Assembly (NCBI GenBank): GCA_009777735.1
Contig: WRLF01000020.1
Location: 1 to 39,171 of the forward strand
DNA length: 39,171 bases
Source of the DNA: Treponema sp.
Lineage (GTDB): Bacteria; Spirochaetota; Spirochaetia; Treponematales; Breznakiellaceae
Reading direction: 5' to 3'
The notes below the pieces were generated by a model. The model was not told where the DNA came from. It did not search any database and worked only from the letters and a program-made list of their open reading frames with translations. Position 1 is the stretch's first letter. Each line of letters starts with the position of its first letter. The translations under genes and the position numbers were made by a program. Shown piece after piece: positions 32,968-39,171 of the stretch.

Positions 32968-33834
32968 CTAAAACACTTCCCGCGACATTGCTATTACTCT
33001 GGCAGTTTGAACATCCAAAGCTCTTAGCATAAGCCGATTACCGCTAATTTCTCCTGTAATAACAATACTGGCACCAAGCATATTTCCAATGGAAACTGCC
33101 GATCTGTCGTTTACATCACCTGACATTTGAAAATTTTGTTCACGCCGTATCTGCTCAAGGCGGCGGCGATCAACTACATGAAATTTTCTTGTGCGAATTA
33201 ATCTGAATTCAATTTCGTCTACAACATATTCCGAGGCGATATTATCACTTGAAAAAATATTAAGTATTGCTATGGTAGCATTTTGCGGAATACTTTCTAC
33301 TAAAGATGCTGCAGAAATATCTAAAACTCTTTCCAATCTCTCCAGATCAACCTCTGAAGCTCTTGCTCTGGTATTGAGCATTACTACATCTCCGGTTGCA
33401 GTAATTTTTTGAAAATTACCGAATATTAAAGTAGCAGCAGCAGCCCCTCCGGCTGCAATACCAGTAGTAAATAATGCAGAATCCATTTCTCCATAACCAT
33501 AGGCTAATCCACCTGCAATGAGAGTAGGAACAACTATATACAGAGCTTCCCATCCGCTTCCGCTTCCGGCAATAGTAATATTTTTAATATCAATATCACC
33601 TGAAAATTGCCTTTGAGCAGCCCTTCTTAATTCTGCATAAGCCTTGTTTTTTATGCTTCTTTCGTTAGTAATATTGAAAAATTGGAATGAAGGAAATGAT
33701 ACCGTAACTGAACTAAGTACCTCCACCTGAGATCGTTCCTGCATAGTCAACTCTCGATCTTCCAGCGAGACACATGCTCCAAACAAGGTAACAAGGACAA
33801 TCATTGCTATCCACGAAATAAATGTTTTTTTCAT
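32968..33834 (-). CDS. CsgG/LpoB-like lipoprotein
   Basis: 288 residues from ATG 33834, which has GGAGG 5 nt upstream; the longer frame to 33933 is untranslated leader. The signal peptide ends in lipobox LFGAC, so the protein is lipidated. A middle Gly/Ala-rich hydrophobic stretch could insert in a membrane. The C-terminal half (TIAILNIFSS ... EIEFRLIRTRKFHVVDRRRLEQIRREQ ... IGNMLGASIVITGEI) matches the pattern of CsgG/LpoB-type domains, found in outer-membrane secretion and cell-wall-synthase activator lipoproteins. DNA here is clearly richer in A+T than neighbouring genes. It is divergent from the XRE regulator across an operator-like array. Confidence 0.7.
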   Translation of the reverse strand: MKKTFISWIAMIVLVTLFGACVSLEDRELTMQERSQVEVLSSVTVSFPSFQFFNITNERSIKNKAYAELRRAAQRQFSGDIDIKNITIAGSGSGWEALYIVVPTLIAGGLAYGYGEMDSALFTTGIAAGGAAAATLIFGNFQKITATGDVVMLNTRARASEVDLERLERVLDISAASLVESIPQNATIAILNIFSSDNIASEYVVDEIEFRLIRTRKFHVVDRRRLEQIRREQNFQMSGDVNDRSAVSIGNMLGASIVITGEISGNRLMLRALDVQTARVIAMSREVF

Positions 33835-33908
33835 AAAACCTCCAAATATCTTATGCCGTCTATTACAATCAAAAAAATACCCCGGTATTAACCGTAACAG
33901 TAAAAAAT

Positions 33909-33998
33909 TGTGGTCATTATAGTAAATAACCACATAATATAGTGGCTTTCATCAGTATGATAACCACATATTATAACGGTTGTCAAGTAATAAGCCAC
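33909..33998. promoter_or_regulatory. Array of three operator-like inverted repeats between divergent genes
   Basis: Half-sites resembling GTGGTTATT face their complements three times. Site 1 has TGTGGTCATT (33909-33918) and AATAACCACA (33925-33934). Site 2 has GTGG at 33942-33945 and CCAC at 33964-33967. Site 3 has ACGG at 33976-33979 and CCAC at 33995-33998. Each site spans 23-26 bp between outer bases, and sites repeat every 31-34 bp, about three helical turns. A TATAAT for the lipoprotein gene (33921-33916, minus strand) lies in site 1, and the XRE gene -35 (33980-33985) lies in site 3. This suits autoregulation and control of the lipoprotein by the XRE protein. Confidence 0.65.
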
Positions 33999-34008
33999 CA
34001 TTTTTAAG
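33980..34008 (+). promoter_or_regulatory. Putative promoter of XRE regulator, leaderless geometry
   Basis: TTGTCA (33980-33985), a 17-bp spacer and TTTAAG (34003-34008) end 6 nt before the ATG at 34015. There is no Shine-Dalgarno. The -35 falls inside operator-like site 3. Confidence 0.45.
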
Positions 34009-34014
34009 TAGTCT

Positions 34015-34362
34015 ATGTGTATGGGTTTCAGAGAAAACTTAAGAGAGGCTATAGATTTCAGAGGGTTGGAGCAAAAAGAATTGGCTCATAAAACGAACAT
34101 AAGCCTTCGGAACATTGAAAATTATCTGCGGGAAAATGCCTCTATTCCGGCAGCAGATAAAGCGGTAAGGATTGCCCAGGAGCTTGGGGTTACTGTCGAA
34201 TATCTGGTAACCGGAAAGAATGCACCTATGGAAACCGTTTCATCGCTTGCCCCTGAAATTCAACAGTTAATTCGAAATATAAAAAAGCTGCCCAGAGACA
34301 AACAACATATTGTCATACAAAATGCCCTTAACCTGGCCGGAATTCTTGTGAAACAAAATTAA
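34015..34362 (+). CDS. XRE-family transcriptional regulator
   Basis: 115 residues. A Cro/CI-type helix-turn-helix occupies about 6-65 (LREAIDFRGLEQKELAHKTNISLRNIENYLREN ... RIAQELGVTVEYLVTGK), followed by a roughly 45-residue helical tail that probably dimerises. Two ATG codons (34015 and 34021) are possible; the first is favoured by the promoter spacing. No phage, toxin or restriction gene is adjacent. The divergent lipoprotein gene and intervening inverted repeats are the likely targets. The gene converges with the COG2403-type gene. Confidence 0.85.
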   Translation: MCMGFRENLREAIDFRGLEQKELAHKTNISLRNIENYLRENASIPAADKAVRIAQELGVTVEYLVTGKNAPMETVSSLAPEIQQLIRNIKKLPRDKQHIVIQNALNLAGILVKQN

Positions 34363-34401
34363 ATATACCCAGATAAATGTCCCCGGTCCGATAAATAAGG
34401 G

Positions 34402-35739
34402 TTACTTTTTCATGGTGTTTATAAAATCATCCAACACATCATCCATATTCGGGCGGCCGATTTCCTGCAAACTGTACTCCACCCGCGTGCAGGGTTTATT
34501 GATGGTTATCACCCGCTGCAGGTCAATGGGTGTGGCGATGACAACCGAATCGCAGTCCGTTTTTTCGATAGTGGCGGACAGATCCTGCATTTGCTGTTCA
34601 CCGTACCCCATCGCCGGCAGCAATTTCCCGATGTTCGGGTATGTGCGGTACGTTTGCGCCAGTTTGCCAACTGCATAAGGCCGGGGGTCAATAATTTCAG
34701 CCGCTCCGAACCGGCGGGCTGCGACAATGCCCGCGCCGATTTTCATTTCACCGTGGGTAAGTGTAGGGCCGTCTTCCACAACCAATACCCGTTTGCCGCG
34801 TATCGCTTCGGGACTGGTAACACTGATGGTTGATGCGGCATCAATAACCGTTGCTGCGGGGTTTACCTGTTCAATACTGCTTCTGACTGCCTGAATATTA
34901 TCAAAATCGGCGCTGTCAATTTTATTGATAACCACCACATCGGCTATGCGTAAAGTTACTTCACCCGGGTAGTAGGCAAGCTCGTGTCCCGGACGGTGCG
35001 GATCAACAACCGTTACCATCAAATCCGGTTTGTAGAACGGGAAATCGTTGTTGCCGCCGTCCCACAGGATCACATCACAGCCGTTGGGGTCTTGTTCAGC
35101 GGCACGGAGGATTGCTTCGTAATCCACACCTGCGTAGATAACATTCCCGCGTGCGATATGCGGCTCGTATTCTTCCATTTCTTCTATGGTGCATTGATGT
35201 TTGATAAGGTCATCGATGACGGCAAACCGCTGTACTTTTTGAGCGGCAAGATCGCCGTAAGGCATGGGGTGGCGGATTGCAATCACTTTAAGGTTTCTTG
35301 CCATTAATGCCTCGGCGATCCGGCGGGAGGTTTGGCTTTTTCCGCAGCCGGTGCGAATCGCCCCCACAGCGATTACCGGCTTCGTGCTTTTAAGCATGGT
35401 ATGTTTATAACCCAACAATGTGAAATCCGCTCCGGCGGCATTGACTTTTGCCCCCAGGCCCATCACTGTGGTATAGTGCACATCGCTGTACGCGAAGACA
35501 CATTCGTCGGCATCTAGGTCTTTTATGATCCGCTCAAGTTCGTTTTGATCGTAAATGGGAATGCCTTCGGGGTAGAGGCTGCCGGCAAGAGCCGCAGGGT
35601 ATTTTCGTCCCGCAATGTCCGGTATTTGCGCAGCGGTAAACGCCACTACATTATAGGCAGGGTTATCACGGTAAAACGTGTTAAAATTATGGAAATCCCT
35701 TCCTGCAGCGCCGATGATAATAATTTTTCGTTGTGTCAT
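34402..35739 (-). CDS. COG2403-type P-loop protein (cyclic 2,3-diphosphoglycerate synthetase-related)
   Basis: 445 residues from ATG 35739, which has AAGGAAG upstream; the 16 extra residues of the longer frame are rejected. An N-terminal Rossmann-like region (IIIIGAAGRDFHNFNTFYRDNP) precedes a P-loop (AIRTGCGKSQTSR, about 148) and the SIMIBI-like segments ILWDGGNNDFPF and VVVINKIDSAD. The family is often annotated as cyclic 2,3-diphosphoglycerate synthetase or predicted GTPase; its reaction in bacteria is not established. A role in making a compatible solute or in handling nucleotides is only possible. It is divergent from the aldo/keto reductase. Confidence 0.78.
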   Translation of the reverse strand: MTQRKIIIIGAAGRDFHNFNTFYRDNPAYNVVAFTAAQIPDIAGRKYPAALAGSLYPEGIPIYDQNELERIIKDLDADECVFAYSDVHYTTVMGLGAKVNAAGADFTLLGYKHTMLKSTKPVIAVGAIRTGCGKSQTSRRIAEALMARNLKVIAIRHPMPYGDLAAQKVQRFAVIDDLIKHQCTIEEMEEYEPHIARGNVIYAGVDYEAILRAAEQDPNGCDVILWDGGNNDFPFYKPDLMVTVVDPHRPGHELAYYPGEVTLRIADVVVINKIDSADFDNIQAVRSSIEQVNPAATVIDAASTISVTSPEAIRGKRVLVVEDGPTLTHGEMKIGAGIVAARRFGAAEIIDPRPYAVGKLAQTYRTYPNIGKLLPAMGYGEQQMQDLSATIEKTDCDSVVIATPIDLQRVITINKPCTRVEYSLQEIGRPNMDDVLDDFINTMKK

Positions 35740-35760
35740 AGTGTCTTCCTTGTGGTTATT

Positions 35761-35787
35761 ATTATGTATTTTAAGAGAGAAAAACAA
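35761..35787 (-). promoter_or_regulatory. Putative promoter of the COG2403-type gene
   Basis: On the minus strand TTGTTT (35787-35782) and CATAAT (35766-35761) are 15 bp apart; an overlapping TAATAA (35764-35759) gives 17 bp. The predicted transcript has a short leader with AAGGAAG before the ATG. The spacing ambiguity lowers confidence. Confidence 0.4.
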
Positions 35788-35822
35788 GGGGGGGCATCTG
35801 TCTGCACACTTATCTGCATGAC

Positions 35823-35851
35823 TTGATTATCTATGCCTTTTACGCTAAAAC
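35823..35851 (+). promoter_or_regulatory. Putative promoter of the aldo/keto reductase gene
   Basis: TTGATT (35823-35828), a 17-bp spacer and TAAAAC (35846-35851) predict transcription from about 35858. A GAGG at 35858-35861 then serves the ATG at 35870, leaving a leader of about 12 nt. Confidence 0.42.
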
Positions 35852-35869
35852 CATACAGAGGTACCGGAT

Positions 35870-36865
35870 ATGGTTTTCAGGGCAAATGATAATCGCTATA
35901 AAGCTATGAAATACAGACGATGCGGCAAAAGCGGCCTGTTGTTACCCGAGATTTCACTTGGGTTATGGCACAATTTCGGAGATGCTGATAAATATGAAAC
36001 AGGACGCGAAACAGTACTCAACGCCTTCGATGCCGGGCTGACGCATTTTGATATTGCCAACAATTACGGGCCGCCTCACGGTTCTGCAGAAACGATCTTT
36101 GGCCGTATTTTAAAAGAAAATCTCCTGCCCTACCGGAACGAAATCGTTATTGCCACAAAAGCAGGCTTTAGAATGTGGCCGGGACCTTACGGCGATTGGG
36201 GCAGCAGAAAATATCTTTTTGCCAGCCTGGACGCAAGCCTGAAAAGAATGGGGCTTGATTATGTCGATATATTCTATCATCACCGTCCCGATCCGAACAC
36301 TCCGGTTGAGGAAACAATGAGCGCTCTTGCCGATATTGTCCGCCGCGGAAAGGCTTTGTATGTTGGGATTTCCAATTACAGCGCAGAAGAAAGCGCACAG
36401 GCCATTCCCGTACTGCGTTCTTACGGTGTTCCCTGCCTGATCCATCAAGCAAAATATTCCATGCTTAACCGCACAATCGAAAACGGCCTGCTTGATGTCC
36501 TGGAAAAAGAAGGAACCGGCTGTATTTGCTTTTCTCCGCTTGCACAAGGCCTGCTTACCGGCAGGTATCTGGACGGCAGTATTCCGGAAGACTCAAGGGC
36601 TTTTCAGGACCGTTTTTTAAAAGTGTCATCCATTACACCGGAACTGCTTAAAACATTAAATGCCCTCAATGACATAGCACAGGAAAACGGCAGAACCCTT
36701 GCGGCCCTTGCGATCCTCTGGATTCTGAGGGATGCACGCAATACGTCGGTGTTACTGGGAGCCAGTTCATCAGCTCAGCTTTCGGAAAACCTTTCTGCTC
36801 TTGCACAGGAACCGCTTTCCAAAGACGAACTGGAGAAAATAGAAAATGTTTTATGCAAGGAGTGA
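35870..36865 (+). CDS. gpr: Aldo/keto reductase, L-glyceraldehyde-3-phosphate reductase-like (YghZ/Gpr)
   Basis: 331 residues. Extended similarity to E. coli YghZ is evident from the first residues (MVFRANDNRYKAMKYRRCGKSG; LSLGLWHNFG-like) through MWPGPYGDWGSRKYL and LAQGLLTGRYL. The NADPH-dependent AKR tetrad is present: Asp in FDIANNYG, Tyr in the same motif, Lys in ATKAG and His in YHHR. The expected reaction is reduction of glyceraldehyde phosphate or small toxic aldehydes such as methylglyoxal. The gene overlaps the ribosome site of ilvH, so the two are co-transcribed. The metabolic reason for that pairing is unclear. Confidence 0.9.
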   Translation: MVFRANDNRYKAMKYRRCGKSGLLLPEISLGLWHNFGDADKYETGRETVLNAFDAGLTHFDIANNYGPPHGSAETIFGRILKENLLPYRNEIVIATKAGFRMWPGPYGDWGSRKYLFASLDASLKRMGLDYVDIFYHHRPDPNTPVEETMSALADIVRRGKALYVGISNYSAEESAQAIPVLRSYGVPCLIHQAKYSMLNRTIENGLLDVLEKEGTGCICFSPLAQGLLTGRYLDGSIPEDSRAFQDRFLKVSSITPELLKTLNALNDIAQENGRTLAALAILWILRDARNTSVLLGASSSAQLSENLSALAQEPLSKDELEKIENVLCKE

Positions 36866-36870
36866 TTATT

Positions 36871-37398
36871 ATGAGTCAACATGTTGTCTCTGCTCTGGTG
36901 GAAAACCGGGCAGGAGCGTTAAGCAGGGTTTCAGGCCTTTTTAGCCGCAGAGGGTTCAATATCGAAAGTTTGACAGTGGGAGAAACGGAAGATCCTTCCG
37001 TTTCAAGAATGACCATAGCGGTTCGCCTTGCGCCGAATGGCTCCGGTACAAGGCAAAAATCCGACAAGCGGATACTGGAGCAAATCGTAAAGCAGCTTGA
37101 TAAACTTGTTGATGTGATTGCTGTACGTGAACTGGATAACGACTCATGTTTGCGCCGTGAAATAATGCTGGTTAAAATCGGTGTTAATGAAAAAACACGT
37201 CCCGCCGTTCTGGAAATAACCGGAATTTTCCGCGCCCGTGTTGTGGATGTTTCTCCCGAGACCATCACTGTGGAAGCAACCGGCAGCCTGGATAAATTAA
37301 ACGGTCTTTTACTGCTGCTGAGGCCTTATGGTATTATGGAACTTGCCCGCACCGGCATGGTCGCACTGGAACGGGGAAGCAAAGTACTGTCTGCTTAA
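36871..37398 (+). CDS. ilvH: Acetolactate synthase small (regulatory) subunit
   Basis: 175 residues from ATG 36871, chosen because AAGGAG lies 8 nt upstream and overlaps the preceding stop. An N-terminal ACT domain (HVVSALVENRAGALSRVSGLFSRRGFNIESLTVG) and the C-terminal domain (REIMLVKIGVNEKTRPAVLEITGIFRARVVDVSPETITVEATG) are complete. The protein binds the IlvB/IlvI catalytic subunit and confers valine feedback inhibition in branched-chain amino-acid synthesis. ilvB is not beside it, which is unusual since ilvBH are normally adjacent. Confidence 0.94.
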   Translation: MSQHVVSALVENRAGALSRVSGLFSRRGFNIESLTVGETEDPSVSRMTIAVRLAPNGSGTRQKSDKRILEQIVKQLDKLVDVIAVRELDNDSCLRREIMLVKIGVNEKTRPAVLEITGIFRARVVDVSPETITVEATGSLDKLNGLLLLLRPYGIMELARTGMVALERGSKVLSA

Positions 37399-37449
37399 TG
37401 TTTCCTATATATGGGAACAGGAAAAATTCAGAAAAAAGCAAAAAAAAGC

Positions 37450-37478
37450 TGGAAAAACACCGGGTTTGTGATTATAAT
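37450..37478 (+). promoter_or_regulatory. Putative promoter of the MGH1-like glycosidase gene
   Basis: TGGAAA (37450-37455), a 17-bp spacer and a perfect TATAAT (37473-37478) predict transcription from about 37485, with a leader of about 30 nt carrying AAGGGG before the GTG at 37515. Confidence 0.5.
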
Positions 37479-37514
37479 GAAAGCCTGTAAGCTATCTGAC
37501 ACCAAGGGGTAACG

Positions 37515-38939
37515 GTGACCAAACACGACTTTCCCAAAATCCACTTTTATGATCAGGATTTTGTTGATATATACAATAAAACATGGGCATGGCTTAATGA
37601 CTGCTGGAACAGCGGAACCGAAAAAAACGGGATAGAAGGAAAATTTTTCTCCTATCCGGGTTCACAGGTTGTCTATCAGTCCGATGCCATTTATTCTTCT
37701 TTTTTTCTTGTTTATTCAAACCGAATCTATCAGGCAACACCGAGTCTTGATCTTTTTTACAACCGCCAGGAGCCGAACGGAGCCATTCGTTGCGCTTATA
37801 CCATCAATACCGGTTTACCGGCACATGAAAAAGACAATGCCGAAGGGCTGGGCATCCCTCTTTTTGCCTGGGCTGAACACAACATTTACCATAAATCGGC
37901 AAACAAGAAACGGGTCAAGGATGTTCTTTCTGTTTTGCATAAATATAATGCATGGATCGATAAAACTTTCAAAAAATCCAACGGTCTTTATCGTGTACCT
38001 CTGGCGGCTACGGGCATGTTGAACTCTCCCCGTGAAGGAACTTACTATTCCCTTGACTTTAACTCCATGATGGCGGTAAACGCATTGTTTATGTCGGCAA
38101 TGGCGGACATCCTTAATGACAAAGATACAAGTTTCCTGTACAAGAAACAGTATTTTGCACTGAAAACAAGAATAAATTCGTTGATGTGGGATCCGGACGG
38201 CGGGTTTTACCATGATATTGATAAAAACGAAAAAAGGCTGCCGGTAAAAACAATCGCCGGATATTGGCCGCTTTTAGCGGAAATACCCAATGATGAAAAA
38301 GCGGAAAAAATAATCGCCAAGCTTACCGATCCGGAACACTTTGGTACGCCGCATCCGTTCCCCACACTATCCCGCTCAGACAAAAACTTCAGCGAAGAAG
38401 GCCGGGGATACAAAGGATCGGTGTATCCCCATTTGACGTTCATGGTGATTAAAGGGCTGGAGCGGTATCAACGATGGGAACTTGCACGGGACAGCGCTAT
38501 ACGGCACCTGTACTTCATGCTGGATTCGATGACCCCCGACTCTGACCATCACCGGGGCAACCTGTGGGAAGCCTATTTGCCAATCAAAGAAGGCCCCGCG
38601 AAATGGTCCGGCAAACCGGATTTTCCCCGCCCCCAATACCTGTCCTACGACGCCCTTTCCACTATTTGCCTGACCATCGAAAATATAGTTGGCCTGTTTA
38701 TTTCCCTTCCCCGTAAAACAGTTGACTGGATAATTCCCAACCTGGAAGTTATGGGAGTGGAAAATCTTTCGCTGAAAAAAAATATGATCACCATTCTTTC
38801 CAATAAAAGCGGGCGGGGATGGGAGATACACATGGAAAGTGAAAAACTGTATTACTTTACCATTAACATTTTGGGTAAAAAGAAAAAAACCCTGCCAATT
38901 CCTTCGGGAAAATGCTCAATGCTGATTGATAAACTGTAA
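37515..38939 (+). CDS. MGH1/GH63-like (alpha/alpha)6-barrel glycosidase
   Basis: 474 residues, cytoplasmic (no signal peptide). The GTG start has AAGGGG 6 nt upstream. Segments typical of the MGH1/GH63/trehalase-like toroid are SLDFNSMMAVNALFMSAMADIL, LMWDPDGGFYHDID, KTIAGYWPLLAEIP and HHRGNLWEAYLP, the last perhaps holding a catalytic Glu. An N-terminal stretch with YQSDAIYSSFF may supply the Asp partner. Family members hydrolyse trehalose, glucosylglycerate, mannosylglycerate or processed glycans; the substrate cannot be chosen from sequence. A Ppx/GppA gene follows 4 nt after the stop. Confidence 0.75.
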   Translation: MTKHDFPKIHFYDQDFVDIYNKTWAWLNDCWNSGTEKNGIEGKFFSYPGSQVVYQSDAIYSSFFLVYSNRIYQATPSLDLFYNRQEPNGAIRCAYTINTGLPAHEKDNAEGLGIPLFAWAEHNIYHKSANKKRVKDVLSVLHKYNAWIDKTFKKSNGLYRVPLAATGMLNSPREGTYYSLDFNSMMAVNALFMSAMADILNDKDTSFLYKKQYFALKTRINSLMWDPDGGFYHDIDKNEKRLPVKTIAGYWPLLAEIPNDEKAEKIIAKLTDPEHFGTPHPFPTLSRSDKNFSEEGRGYKGSVYPHLTFMVIKGLERYQRWELARDSAIRHLYFMLDSMTPDSDHHRGNLWEAYLPIKEGPAKWSGKPDFPRPQYLSYDALSTICLTIENIVGLFISLPRKTVDWIIPNLEVMGVENLSLKKNMITILSNKSGRGWEIHMESEKLYYFTINILGKKKKTLPIPSGKCSMLIDKL

Positions 38940-38943
38940 AAAC

Positions 38944-39171
38944 ATGAAAAGTGATCTTGTTGCTGTTCTGGAAATAGGTTCCACCGGTATCAGGCTGCTC
39001 ATTGCGGAAATGGAGCGTCTTGCGGGAGGTTCGTCTTCCGGAGGCGGCCAATGGAAGGTGCTGGACAGGGCAGAACGGCCGGTTGCTCTTGGCCGTGATG
39101 TTTTTAACTCCGGCGAGCTTTCCCGTGAATCGCTTTTGGAATGTCTGGCTGTATTAAAAAATTTAAAGGAA
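38944..39171 (+). CDS. Ppx/GppA-family phosphatase, N-terminal fragment (runs off the window)
   Basis: 76 codons are visible. The start MKSDLVAVLEIGSTGIRLLIAEM is the phosphate-binding loop of the ASKHA/Ppx-GppA fold (cf. DxGSNSxR), followed by VLDRAERPVALGRDVFNSGELSRESLLECL, typical of exopolyphosphatase or guanosine pentaphosphatase N-termini. The usual DIGSNS loop is EIGSTG here, with Glu for Asp. The gene is 4 nt after the glycosidase stop, without a Shine-Dalgarno, so translational coupling is likely. The 3' end lies outside the window. Confidence 0.85.
   Translation, partial: MKSDLVAVLEIGSTGIRLLIAEMERLAGGSSSGGGQWKVLDRAERPVALGRDVFNSGELSRESLLECLAVLKNLKE

Noticed and set aside
37400..37418. 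Hairpin after ilvH (GTTTCC...GGGAAC)
   Set aside because: The 6-bp stem contains a G-U pair and is followed by an A-rich, not T-rich, sequence, so it does not qualify as a rho-independent terminator.

Overview
The window looks like chromosomal DNA from a treponeme-like spirochaete. This is inferred from gene content, not from a marker gene: a spirochaete/mitochondrial-type EF-G, a divergent Rnf complex, an FliL-like protein, a methyl-accepting protein/hybrid CheA/adenylate cyclase operon, many lipoproteins and mid-range GC. Genes are tightly packed, often with 1-30 nt overlaps, and no gene-free stretch exceeds 300 bases. I found no convincing rho-independent terminator, insertion sequence or CRISPR array.

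Layout. 1-115: tRNA-Gly(GCC) and its promoter, minus strand. 164-8024 (+): a chemosensory operon with a transmembrane MCP, a membrane-anchored MCP lacking a sensor domain, a hybrid CheA with two Hpt domains and a receiver, and a receiver-GAF-adenylate cyclase. No cheY, cheR, cheB or separate cheW is present, so the evident output is cAMP. 14515-8048 (-): metG followed by an overlapping trio of substrate-binding lipoprotein, SpoIIE-type phosphatase with a built-in HATPase, and a tandem STAS protein. 14609-17433: FliL-like protein, AMMECR1 protein and a probable outer-membrane protein. 17498-19060 (+): DEAD-box RNA helicase. 27392-19095 (-): a long run of PAP2-related protein, unknown membrane protein, rnfC-D-G-E-A (no rnfB) and a GH57-like protein. 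27412-30905 (+): clpS-clpA-aat, which supplies the tagging and recognition/unfolding parts of a bacterial N-degron pathway. 30912-32939 (+): EF-G. 33834-32968 (-) and 34015-34362 (+): a divergent, AT-richer pair, a CsgG-like lipoprotein and an XRE regulator, separated by an array of inverted repeats. 35739-34402 (-): COG2403-type P-loop protein. 35870-37398 (+): glyceraldehyde-3-phosphate-reductase-like aldo/keto reductase and ilvH. 37515 to the end (+): MGH1/GH63-like glycosidase and the start of a Ppx/GppA phosphatase.

Four features stand out. (1) The Rnf-like complex has lost several cofactor-site signatures in RnfC, RnfD, RnfG and RnfA, and has no RnfB, while RnfC keeps both 4Fe-4S motifs. 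(2) Several genes (AMMECR1, clpS, EF-G, XRE, metG) have a -10-like hexamer 5-7 nt before the start codon and no Shine-Dalgarno, which suggests leaderless mRNAs. (3) Seven-nucleotide G-rich tandem repeats occur inside both ends of the aat reading frame, with a degenerate set at the clpS/PAP2 divergent promoter. (4) Three operator-like inverted repeats, about 33 bp apart, overlap both divergent promoters of the lipoprotein/XRE pair.
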